Shown here: one piece after another, positions 1 to 5,555 of the stretch
Numbering within the stretch: position 1 is the first letter of the stretch
Layout of the letters: each line of letters starts with the position of its first letter
IMG/VR virus record: IMGVR_UViG_3300037244_000046
Location: 1 to 22,466 of that record
Source: a virus
Reading direction: 5' to 3' (one strand)
Length of the DNA stretch: 22,466 bases
The notes under the pieces: model-generated
Told to the model about the DNA's origin: nothing
The model's database searches: none
The model's input: only the letters and a program-made list of their open reading frames with translations
Program-made: the position numbers and the translations under genes

Positions 1-110
1 ATACCGTTTGCCGCGGCGTATTTCTTGATTGCGGCCTCTTGGCGGTCCCAGGTGTCACCATCGCGCTGGGACTCGCCACTGCATCGGCTGTAGGCTACGG
101 CTTGCGTCAT
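1..110 (-). CDS. Serine site-specific recombinase/integrase, N-terminal fragment (runs off left edge)
   Basis: Reading leftward from an ATG at 110, 36 codons are visible before the window ends. The start reads MTQAVAYSRCSGESQ, the resolvase N-terminal signature, in which Arg9 and the presumed nucleophile Ser11 lie in the Y-S-R-C-S motif and a conserved D-R-Q follows at residues 22-24. This family cuts and rejoins DNA through a phosphoserine link. In phages, large serine recombinases integrate and excise the genome. Whether this one is a large integrase or a short resolvase cannot be told, because the rest lies outside. Its start overlaps the stop of the upstream 54-residue gene as ATGA, so the two are probably translated together. 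The call rests on the short but characteristic N-terminus. Confidence 0.82.
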   Translation of the reverse strand, partial: MTQAVAYSRCSGESQRDGDTWDRQEAAIKKYAAANG

Positions 111-271
111 ACGCCCCTCGAATTCGGTTGATGCTCGTTTAAACTCGCCGCGATCCTCTTGGCCATTGTCCGAGAGCAGGCCGCGCACACATATTCTTTG
201 CCGCGCATGACCACATTCGAGCCATGCACGGCTACAAAGATGGGCGCGGGTTTGGGTTTCAGAACAGACAC
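107..271 (-). CDS. Small conserved-type protein upstream of and coupled to the recombinase (54 aa, GTG start)
   Basis: A 54-residue frame starts at GTG (271). A good Shine-Dalgarno AAGGGAGA lies at 285-278, six bases upstream, and this fixes the start. It ends in TGA, overlapping the recombinase ATG by ATGA. The protein has a C-A-A-C pair at residues 29-32 followed by a helical stretch M-A-K-R-I-A and the ending P-N-S-R-G-V. Short proteins with an A-K-R-I-A...LN...PN-R-G tail are, from memory, common just upstream of phage recombinases, but I know no function for them. No membrane segment is visible. Two cysteines are too few for a complete zinc site unless it dimerises. The strong ribosome site and the overlap support a real gene; the role is unknown. 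Confidence 0.65.
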   Translation of the reverse strand: MSVLKPKPAPIFVAVHGSNVVMRGKEYVCAACSRTMAKRIAASLNEHQPNSRGV

Positions 272-480
272 GGTGAATCTCCCTTCCCATGAAACAGCGG
301 GCTCTCCCGCTCCATGATGCCGGCGGCCCTGGACACATCCGCCCGCGGCTCCAGCATCCGCGCCGTCATCTCGGCGGCCTCAGCAATGCCCCGCTCTCGC
401 TCGCGTTCCGTGTCTGTGCCTGCGATCAGGGTTCCGGGTTGCCCCGTTCAATTAACTTACTGAAACGACCATAGGCGCAT
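259..480 (-). pseudogene. Possible decayed small gene, or small gene with unrecognised start
   Basis: A strong Shine-Dalgarno AAGGAG (488-483) precedes ATGs at 480 and 472, but both frames close after seven and six codons. In the frame of ATG 480, stops at 459-457 and 450-448 are followed by an open stretch to TGA at 261-259. This stretch looks coding: it contains D-T-E-R-E-R-E-R-G and an amphipathic helix, then M-E-R-E-S-P-L-F. Its only ATG with useful length is at 369 (36 residues) and has no good ribosome site; a CTG at 429 would give 56. Another frame just upstream reads G-R-F-S-K-L-I-E-R-G-N-P-E-P and then hits TGA at the point where the second frame becomes plausible, so a one-base deletion could have split one gene. 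This is inference. Confidence 0.35.
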
Positions 481-537
481 ATCTCCTTAATGTAAAGAGA
501 AATCTCTAATCATTTCGCTAATCCTTATAATGTGTGG

Positions 538-996
538 CTAAACTGCGACAGTTTGCGCCTCATGCCTGAACGCATCCCAGCGCATAATTGAATCCGCGTG
601 AGACTGAGAATCACCGATAAACCCAATGCGCGGATTGAGATAGTACACTCCACGCTCGGCGCTACGCTGGATGATCTCAGCATCGACCAACTCACCGATA
701 GCTGCGCTCACGGCCGGTTGGTGCATCCCAGCATCCCGCGCCAGGGCATCCTGCTTGACCTCAATTCTGTTCCCATCCCTCATCAAATAGAACATTAGGT
801 AGAGCACACGGGACGTGCTCGCACTCAATCGCGCATTCGCCAGAATCAGCCAAGCCTTCGATGCCATCTTGTGCCACCTTCCGCCAAACGGGTTGGAAGA
901 GTGCCCGTTTGACAATTCTAGCCTGACTCCTGATAAGATTGCACCTGTATCGACCTCGAACACTCCCAACGCCTTCAACTTGCGCGGCCTGCTCAT
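538..996 (-). CDS. RepL-type winged-helix protein (replication initiator or regulator)
   Basis: The 152-residue product from ATG 996 begins MSRPRKLKALG. It shows the layout of RepL-family plasmid replication proteins: an N-terminal strand region (residues 12-43, with D-T-G-A-I-L-S-G), a helical region where L-S-A-S-T-S-R-V-L-Y-L precedes the DNA-binding unit, a helix-turn-helix around 80-103 (D-A-L-A-R-D-A-G then Q-P-A-V-S-A-A-I), a wing, and the typical Y-Y-L-N-P near 118-122. The frame can be extended to a TTG at 1059, but the extra 21 residues look unlike the family. Neither start has a convincing Shine-Dalgarno. The family initiates replication of small plasmids; related winged helices act as regulators in prophages. 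Next to a recombinase and divergent from the virion genes, either role is possible. Confidence 0.65.
   Translation of the reverse strand: MSRPRKLKALGVFEVDTGAILSGVRLELSNGHSSNPFGGRWHKMASKAWLILANARLSASTSRVLYLMFYLMRDGNRIEVKQDALARDAGMHQPAVSAAIGELVDAEIIQRSAERGVYYLNPRIGFIGDSQSHADSIMRWDAFRHEAQTVAV
540..554. repeat. Perfect 6-bp inverted repeat over the RepL-like stop codon
   Basis: AAACTG, a CGA spacer and CAGTTT form a perfect dyad that includes the TAG stop of the RepL-like gene (538-540). The stem is short and no U-run follows on either strand, so it is not a convincing terminator. It could be a small binding site or chance. Confidence 0.3.
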
Positions 997-1153
997 ATAC
1001 GTAGGATAGTATATTTGCGCCCTTTTGTATACATCCTGTCGTATGCGACCGCGCTGCAAACAAAGATACTTACGAGCGTTCTATTCTAGAGTATTAGAGC
1101 ACACTACGCGGATTCCCAGCCATTCACCCGCGAATTGAGATAAAATCAGCCCC
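997..1153. promoter_or_regulatory. Divergent intergenic control region between RepL-like and TerS genes
   Basis: This noncoding stretch, visibly richer in A and T than its neighbours, separates the leftward recombinase/RepL genes from the rightward virion genes, so it should hold promoters for both. On the plus strand a TAAAAT hexamer (1141-1146) ends seven bases before the TerS ATG. On the minus strand TATACT lies eleven bases before the RepL-like ATG. Neither has a clear -35 box at 16-18 bases. Other signals are the palindrome GTATAC near 1026-1031, GTCG-TATG-CGAC just after it, and an imperfect dyad around TCTAGA near 1080-1100 (GTTCTA on the left, TAGAGC on the right). These may be operator sites; the sequence does not prove it. 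Confidence 0.4.
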
Positions 1154-1588
1154 ATGGCGCCAAAGGTCACCGCCGTTATTGAAGCGCCAAAGGTCAGTGG
1201 CCGGCACACTCACGTTGCGCCCAGCATTCGCAGGATGAAGTTGCGCTATCCAGAACTTAGCGAAGGCCAGATAGCCAAGCGGGTCGGATGCGATCCTGCA
1301 AACGTTCATAGAGTCTTGACGCGCTTTCTCGGCGATGGCAACAGCGAAGCCGATCTCCAAGCCTTCCAGAATGACAAAGCCAACGTATTTGATGCGCTTC
1401 AGCATCGGATGCTTATGTCAATCACTGACGAAACTATCGCAAAAGCCCAATTGTTGCCACGAGTTACAGCCGCAGCGATCCTCGAAGATAAGGCCCGCAC
1501 CATACGCGGCCAGGCGACGCAGATCAACGTGCAGGTGATAGCCGACCTGGTAGCTGCAGCACGCGCAGCGCGAGGCGATGAGCGTTGA
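1154..1588 (+). CDS. Terminase small subunit-like protein (helix-turn-helix)
   Basis: The 144-residue protein has an N-terminal helix-turn-helix at about 36-57 (L-S-E-G-Q-I-A-K-R-V-G-C-D-P-A-N-V-H-R-V-L). This is followed by a long helical part and a region around 95-120 (L-L-P-R-V-T-A-A-A-I-L-E-D-K-A-R) of the kind seen in many phage small terminase subunits. Such subunits bind the packaging site as a ring and hand DNA to the large subunit. It is the first gene of the virion operon and lies about 800 bases before TerL, with three small genes between. No Shine-Dalgarno precedes the ATG; an in-frame ATG at 1235 has only a weak one (GCAGG). A plain DNA-binding regulator is the alternative, but position and length favour TerS. 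Confidence 0.65.
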   Translation: MAPKVTAVIEAPKVSGRHTHVAPSIRRMKLRYPELSEGQIAKRVGCDPANVHRVLTRFLGDGNSEADLQAFQNDKANVFDALQHRMLMSITDETIAKAQLLPRVTAAAILEDKARTIRGQATQINVQVIADLVAAARAARGDER

Positions 1589-1742
1589 ATCTGCACACGA
1601 TACGCAGGCGATCCGCGCGCTCATCTCCAATTCTACAGATAGAGAGAATTTAGCCTCGCAGGGACCAAAAAGTAGGACCCAGGCGACCCCCATGCCCCCC
1701 ATCGAGGCCGGCGGCGGGTGCGCGTTACATATCCGCCTCTGA
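1578..1742 (+). CDS. Possible 54-aa small protein overlapping the TerS end
   Basis: An ATG inside the last codons of the TerS-like gene opens a 54-codon frame beginning MSVESAHDTQAIRALISN and ending at TGA 1740-1742. The first third looks like an ordinary helix, while the rest (P-M-P-P-I-E-A-G-G-G-C) resembles translated noncoding DNA. The only ribosome-site candidate is the weak GAGGCG before the ATG. The junction geometry (11-base overlap) is like others in this operon. I do not recognise it, and it may not be expressed. Confidence 0.3.
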   Translation: MSVESAHDTQAIRALISNSTDRENLASQGPKSRTQATPMPPIEAGGGCALHIRL

Positions 1743-1749
1743 GGATTTT

Positions 1750-1773
1750 CCCCAAAAGGGTCATCCCCAAAAG
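1750..1773 (+). repeat. Direct repeat CCCCAAAAG x2 in the gap before the next gene
   Basis: CCCCAAAAG occurs at 1750-1758 and again at 1765-1773, a 15-base period. It sits in the 1743-1864 gap, which otherwise holds only the Shine-Dalgarno of the next gene. No promoter-like hexamer pair is clear in the gap. The repeat could be a protein or packaging-site recognition element near the terminase genes, or chance. Confidence 0.35.
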
Positions 1774-1864
1774 TAGTAAGCACCAACTGGAGACCTTGCG
1801 TTTGCGGCCGGGAATTTCTGCGAGGGATGGGGATAGAGTGGTAGGATTCGGTTGAGGTGAGTTT

Positions 1865-2170
1865 ATGCCGTGTGGACAGGTAACAATTGGGGCGGCCGCA
1901 ACGCAGGTGCAGACGAACACGCAGCGGGCGATGCAGTTGTGGTTCCAGAACAATTCTGCACATTCGATTCGGGTGGGTGATTCGGCGAGCGTGAGCATGA
2001 CGGTTCCGGCGGCGGTGAATGGCGGGACGGCTGGGTTCGGTACGTTGGTTCTGGCGGGCGGGTCTGTGAATGTGGGGACGTTTACCAGCGGGGCGACGGA
2101 TTTGAACCAGTGGTATATCGCCGGGACGAATACGGATGTGATCGATTATCGGTACAACCTGGAGGAATGA
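1865..2170 (+). CDS. Small beta-rich phage protein, possibly virion decoration (101 aa)
   Basis: This 101-residue protein is rich in Gly, Ala, Thr and Val, with no long helix. Alternating strands such as M-Q-L-W-F-Q-N-N-S, S-V-S-M-T-V and L-V-L-A-G-G-S are followed by the ending Q-W-Y-I-A-G-T-N-T-D-V-I-D-Y. This suggests a small beta-sandwich of the kind found on phage heads or tails. A good ribosome site (GAGGTGAG) stands a few bases before the ATG. The stop overlaps the next start as ATGA. It shares the general style (signal-free, strand-turn-strand, aliphatic) of the protein at 7662-8051, though not obvious sequence identity. I recognise no named family. A structural role is inferred from composition and from lying among packaging and head genes. 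Confidence 0.6.
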   Translation: MPCGQVTIGAAATQVQTNTQRAMQLWFQNNSAHSIRVGDSASVSMTVPAAVNGGTAGFGTLVLAGGSVNVGTFTSGATDLNQWYIAGTNTDVIDYRYNLEE

Positions 2171-2406
2171 AGGGCGCCTACGCCAATCGCTACGCGAACC
2201 TGACTGCGGTCAGAGTCGGTTGCGCGAAATCGAACCCCATGTGCCTGTTTTGTACACGCCGCGCGACGATACTTGTGCTTCGGAAAGATGGCGGTCTGAG
2301 CTACCGAAGCTGCGGCGCGTGTTTCCGTATCGTCGAGGCGCAGGCGGAAGACCGCAATCCTTGGGAGCACGACGGGAGATGTAATGGCGAAGCGCGAGGC
2401 TCCTAA
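2167..2406 (+). CDS. Small zinc-ribbon-like protein overlapping TerL start (79 aa)
   Basis: The 79-residue product starts at the ATG that overlaps the previous stop (ATGA); GGAGG lies only one base upstream, so translation is probably by coupling. Four cysteines form two knuckles, C26-L-F-C29 and C49-G-A-C52, separated by about 20 residues with a strand-turn-strand between them. This is the geometry of a treble-clef or zinc-ribbon site. C19 and C72 are extra. The last 23 bases overlap the TerL start. Small zinc proteins near terminase genes are sometimes HNH-type nucleases that aid packaging, but no His-Asn-His motif is seen here. Function is unknown; binding of nucleic acid or of TerL is only a suggestion. 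Confidence 0.6.
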   Translation: MKGAYANRYANLTAVRVGCAKSNPMCLFCTRRATILVLRKDGGLSYRSCGACFRIVEAQAEDRNPWEHDGRCNGEARGS

Positions 2407-4096
2407 CCCTCTGGCGCGTGCTGTCGGGGCGGACGGCAAGATCGATCCGGCGAAGCTGATCGAGACCGCGAACTCGATAGCCCGGCTTGCCATGATGCGG
2501 ATGAACCGGATACAGGAGCCGTTTATCCGGTCGAAGAATGCGCAGGGCCGAACTCCCAGGCGCAGGATTTTAGAAGCCGGCGAGAAGGTCGGTAAAACCA
2601 GAATGGGCATATCGGAAGACCTCGCTCACGCGATGGGGTTTCGCCCGTGGCTTAGAACGACAGACCCCGATTACAAGATTTCCGTGCGGGTTCCAAATCA
2701 TGGCCTGGTGGGCTGCGAGACGATGGCGCAGTCGGTCGAGGCCAAGATCCGGCCGGAGTTCGAGGCGCTGATCCCCCAGCACTGCGCGCCGGTGTGGAAA
2801 AACGATACCACCGGGGCGCTGAAGAGCATCACGCTGCGCTATGACGACCTCGGGAAGCAGTGCGGTTCGACGATTCATATCCGGTCGTATAACCAGCCGG
2901 CAGACTCGTTCCGCGGCATCGATCCGGATTGGAACCACTGGGACGAACCCCCGCCGAGAGACATCCTGATCGCTTCCGAGCGCGGCAAGGTAGTGACCAA
3001 CGCACCGAGTTGGTTTACCATGACGCCATTGAAGGAAGCCTATATCTATGACATGTTTAGCGTCAAGGCTTTCAATAATGGAGGGACAGATCAGGAGGTC
3101 GCTGTCTTCCACGGAAGCATGTGGGAGAACTGCCAGGACTGGTGTAGGGCGTGCGACTGCTATATTTCGGAGAACGATCCAAAAAACATGGCGGACCCTC
3201 ACCAGGAGAGGCCGAAGAATAATTGTCCGATGTGCGGCCTGGTCATGGGGTTCATCCCCCGGGCGGGCATTCAGGAGTACCTGAAACTCTTCACGGACCC
3301 AGACGAACTGGCCGCCCACATCGAGGGCAAATACGCGCATCTGTCGGGTCTGGTGTACAAGGAACTCGACCGCGAGAAGCACACCTACCCCGACTTCAAG
3401 ATTCCGGACAACTGGATGCGGATCGAGGCGGTCGATCCGCACGACGCCCGGCCGACGCGCTGGCTGTTCGCAGCGGTGAGTCCGGAAGATGTAACGATCA
3501 ATGGAAAGAGCGCCAACCGCATCTATGTCTATGATTACCTGCTTGCGAGCGGAACGATCGAGGAGATTGCCCGCAAGGTGAAGGTGAAGCGCGCCGAGCA
3601 CAATTACCAGACGCCCGCATTTGTGATTCTGGACGCCAAGTACGGTGCGCGCACGACAAGGACGCTGGAATCGGAAAGCTCATGGGAAGAGGATCTGGGC
3701 AAGGCGGGAATTGAGAGGATCAGGCTTTCCCATTCCGACGCCGGCGATGTGGCGCTTGGGCACAAGCGGGTCAAGGAGTATCTGGCGCCGCACTACTCCG
3801 CGGTTAAAGCCAAGATGGTTCCGGCGATGATGTTCGCCGAGGACGGGTGCAAGGGAGACCGCAGCCCCATCCAAGACCTAACGAATTACCAGTGGGCAAA
3901 ACCAACCGAGAAAAACCCCAACCCGGATTCTCCCGATGAGAAATATAAAGATTTCTGCGACTGCGTACGGTACATCGCCCTGGAGCAGCCGGTGTACGAA
4001 GCACCGAGCGCGCAGCGGGACATGCTGCTGGAATTATTGGCAAAGAAGAACGAATCGGAATATAGTCCAATGAGTTACGGTCTCAGAACGGTTTAA
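2384..4096 (+). CDS. terL: Terminase large subunit (packaging ATPase and nuclease)
   Basis: The 570-residue protein is the DNA-packaging motor. The ATPase shows a Walker A at 66-72 (G-E-K-V-G-K-T), a Walker B at 184-188 (N-H-W-D-E, with D187 and catalytic E188), and a coupling motif T-M-T-P at 212-215. The RNase H-like nuclease has acidic residues in the right order: D351 (A-V-D-P-H-D), D417 (V-I-L-D-A-K-Y-G), and D523 or D526 (D-F-C-D-C-V-R-Y). Between the two domains, residues 250-284 carry six cysteines (C250, C254, C257, C259, then C281 and C284), probably a zinc-binding insert. Length is normal for the family. The start has GGGAG a few bases upstream and overlaps the previous gene by 23 bases. 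Confidence 0.93.
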   Translation: MAKREAPNPLARAVGADGKIDPAKLIETANSIARLAMMRMNRIQEPFIRSKNAQGRTPRRRILEAGEKVGKTRMGISEDLAHAMGFRPWLRTTDPDYKISVRVPNHGLVGCETMAQSVEAKIRPEFEALIPQHCAPVWKNDTTGALKSITLRYDDLGKQCGSTIHIRSYNQPADSFRGIDPDWNHWDEPPPRDILIASERGKVVTNAPSWFTMTPLKEAYIYDMFSVKAFNNGGTDQEVAVFHGSMWENCQDWCRACDCYISENDPKNMADPHQERPKNNCPMCGLVMGFIPRAGIQEYLKLFTDPDELAAHIEGKYAHLSGLVYKELDREKHTYPDFKIPDNWMRIEAVDPHDARPTRWLFAAVSPEDVTINGKSANRIYVYDYLLASGTIEEIARKVKVKRAEHNYQTPAFVILDAKYGARTTRTLESESSWEEDLGKAGIERIRLSHSDAGDVALGHKRVKEYLAPHYSAVKAKMVPAMMFAEDGCKGDRSPIQDLTNYQWAKPTEKNPNPDSPDEKYKDFCDCVRYIALEQPVYEAPSAQRDMLLELLAKKNESEYSPMSYGLRTV

Positions 4097-4114
4097 CGTG
4101 TTAGGATGACTGCC

Positions 4115-4591
4115 ATGAACGAGGCCCACCGTGAGCGAGAAGAGATTCGCGAACTCAGGGAAGAGATCAAGCTCGACCGGGAGATCGTCGAAGAACTCCG
4201 CGACATCCGGCGCGACCTCGAACACCCCACCCCAACAGGATTTGTTTCCAAGGAGATAACAATGCTCGCAATCGCAGCCGGCAATACCCCCGTTTTCACC
4301 ATCACCTATTTGCCCGTGGGTTCGGTCTTTCCCGCCGGCACAACCTTCACCGCGGCCGCGAATGACCCCGCCATCACCCCGACCATCAGCGCGGACGGAA
4401 CGATTGTGACCGTGCCCCTGCCGACCGGCTGGGTGCAGGACGGCGTTCATCCGCTGGCCGTCTCGCTGGCATCGAGCACATTTGTTCCCAATCCCTCCAC
4501 GTCGCCCGCGCAGATTTCGGGGCAGGTGTTTGGGCCGGCGCCGAATGCCGCGGTAACTCCTGTGAGTTTTACCGCAGAACAGACCACATAG
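4115..4591 (+). CDS. Coiled-coil plus Ig-like beta-domain phage protein (158 aa)
   Basis: The first part (to about residue 37) is a highly charged helix (R-E-R-E-E-I-R-E-L-R-E-E) that should form a coiled coil. The rest, from about residue 50, is strand-rich with the pattern of a bacterial Ig-like fold: V-F-T-I-T-Y, an A-N-D-P-A-I-T-P-T turn, S-A-D-G-T-I-V-T-V, then P-L-A-V-S-L-A-S. I chose ATG 4115 because AGGA at 4103-4106 is eight bases upstream; ATG 4106 is also possible, with no room for a ribosome site. A second, stronger ribosome site precedes an in-frame ATG at 4262, exactly at the domain border. Its position after TerL and before the portal, and its fold, suggest a head decoration or fibre, but this is inference. 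Confidence 0.65.
   Translation: MNEAHREREEIRELREEIKLDREIVEELRDIRRDLEHPTPTGFVSKEITMLAIAAGNTPVFTITYLPVGSVFPAGTTFTAAANDPAITPTISADGTIVTVPLPTGWVQDGVHPLAVSLASSTFVPNPSTSPAQISGQVFGPAPNAAVTPVSFTAEQTT
4250..4264 (+). promoter_or_regulatory. Internal Shine-Dalgarno and in-frame ATG inside the Ig-like gene
   Basis: AAGGAG (4250-4255) is followed by six bases and then ATG (4262-4264), in the same frame as the enclosing gene. It is one of the best ribosome sites in the window. It would yield a 109-residue form holding only the Ig-like domain, alongside the full coiled-coil form. Confidence 0.6.
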
Positions 4592-5071
4592 ATGCTGGAT
4601 TTCCAAGTGGAACAGTTGACGCTCTCCCTGATCGTGGAGACGGAAGCTGTGCAGCAGGCGTATTGGGAGGAAGTGGCTGGGCCATTCCACGCATTTCCTC
4701 CCGATGTGGACTGGAAAACGTACATGCTCGCCCAGCAAACCGGGCGCCTGGTAGTGATATGCGCACGCGTCGGTGGAGCGTTGAAGGCGGGATGTTTTGT
4801 TGTCACCACGCCACACCCGCACTACGCCTGCATCGCCTCGGGGTTGCCGTTGCTGTTCGTCCATCCCGACTACCGCAAAGGGCGAGAAGGATTGCGGCTA
4901 GTGAAAATGGCCGAGGAAGAGGCCGCTAAAGTTCAAGGGCAACTCATGATGACCCATGGCGGGATGCACAACGGCGTGTATAAGTTATTTGAATTCATGG
5001 GCTACCAAGACTTTGGACGCTACTTTGTCAAGATCATTGGAGATACGACGCCGGTTTTCAAGGTGAAATGA
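4592..5071 (+). CDS. GNAT-family acyltransferase-like protein (159 aa)
   Basis: The sequence follows the acetyl-CoA-dependent N-acetyltransferase fold. There is an N-terminal helix region, a strand pair (L-V-V-I-C-A-R then K-A-G-C-F-V-V), and motif A with strand L-L-F-V, H91-P-D-Y-R and the pyrophosphate loop R95-K-G-R-E-G100. A long helix (L-R-L-V-K-M-A-E-E-E-A) follows, and the C-terminal part has Y130-K-L-F-E-F-M-G-Y typical of motif B. The ending F-G-R-Y-F-V-K also matches small phage-borne members. It starts directly after the previous stop, with no strong ribosome site, so coupling is likely. Substrate is unknown; candidates are a virion protein, a host defence target, or a small molecule. 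Family assignment is firm, target is not. Confidence 0.75.
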   Translation: MLDFQVEQLTLSLIVETEAVQQAYWEEVAGPFHAFPPDVDWKTYMLAQQTGRLVVICARVGGALKAGCFVVTTPHPHYACIASGLPLLFVHPDYRKGREGLRLVKMAEEEAAKVQGQLMMTHGGMHNGVYKLFEFMGYQDFGRYFVKIIGDTTPVFKVK

Positions 5072-5340
5072 TGGGCATCACGGCTCTGATAACTACGCTG
5101 GCAGTATCGGCTGCAGCCACGGTCGGCGAAGGCATCTACGCTGTGGCGTCTCAGCCGCAGGCTCCTACTGCTCCGACACCACAGCAGACCAGCCAGCAAC
5201 AGGCGCAGGCGTCGCAGGCGGCGGCCCTGGCGCAGGCCGATGCGCTGACCAAACGGCGCGGCATGGCGAGCACGATTTTGACAAGCCCGATGGGGGCGAG
5301 CGGGGCCCCGCAAACGCAGAAAGCGACTCTCGGCGCTTAA
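5068..5340 (+). CDS. Small phage protein with N-terminal hydrophobic segment and Gln/Ala-rich middle (90 aa)
   Basis: The product starts at an ATG overlapping the previous stop (ATGA), with AAGGTGAA just upstream. Residues 3-29 are hydrophobic (I-T-A-L-I-T-T-L-A-V-S-A-A-A), a likely membrane helix or packed helix. Residues 31-60 are Pro/Thr then Gln/Ala repeats. The C-terminus reads K-R-R-G-M-A-S-T-I-L-T-S-P and ends K-A-T-L-G-A. From memory, a tail of the type R-R-G-x-A-S-T-I-L-T...T-L-L-G recurs in small proteins near podovirus portal genes, so I regard it as a conserved but unnamed head-module protein. It might be a minor virion component; a holin is less likely given the position and the long polar tail. 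Confidence 0.65.
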   Translation: MMGITALITTLAVSAAATVGEGIYAVASQPQAPTAPTPQQTSQQQAQASQAAALAQADALTKRRGMASTILTSPMGASGAPQTQKATLGA

Positions 5341-5351
5341 AGGGGGATGGC

Positions 5352-5555
5352 ATGATCGTTGTGTTTGTCGAAATAACGGGCAGGGCGTTGGGAAGATTCG
5401 AGGTGACTTCAAAGATCCCGAATGTGGGTGAGGAAGTTCGGCTGCACGTTGGGAAGTCGGTCGAAACATTCGTAGTCAAGAAGTTGGTCTTTGAATTCTT
5501 CGGGTCCAACGACCGCCACCTTCTCGAAATACAGGTTGAAAGTATCGGAGTTTAA
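5352..5555 (+). CDS. Small hypothetical protein before the portal gene (67 aa)
   Basis: A 67-codon frame with a good ribosome site (AGGGGG a few bases before ATG) ends exactly where the portal gene begins (TAA followed by ATG). The sequence alternates strands: M-I-V-V-F-V-E-I, then F-E-V-T-S, G-E-E-V-R-L-H-V-G-K, F-V-V-K-K-L-V-F-E-F and L-L-E-I-Q-V. That is a compact all-beta protein, perhaps an SH3- or OB-like barrel. There is no signal peptide and no cysteine. I do not recognise the family. Tight spacing and composition support a real gene. Confidence 0.6.
   Translation: MIVVFVEITGRALGRFEVTSKIPNVGEEVRLHVGKSVETFVVKKLVFEFFGSNDRHLLEIQVESIGV

Noticed and set aside
540-554. Terminator for the RepL-like gene
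   Set aside because: The 6-base stem lacks a U-tract on the transcribed strand; kept only as an inverted repeat.
1418-1998. Overlapping minus-strand frames (181 and 121 codons) across the TerS end and following gap
   Set aside because: They run against TerS and the next gene and have no ribosome site; they probably exist because the gap has few stops.
2570-3601. Long minus-strand frame (343 codons) opposite TerL
   Set aside because: Arg/Val/His-rich translation with no recognisable domain, mirroring a firmly identified TerL; an antisense shadow of GC-rich coding DNA.
5068-5340. Holin, because of the N-terminal hydrophobic segment
   Set aside because: One segment only, a long Gln/Ala-rich tail, and no endolysin nearby; the gene's place before the portal fits a head-module protein better.
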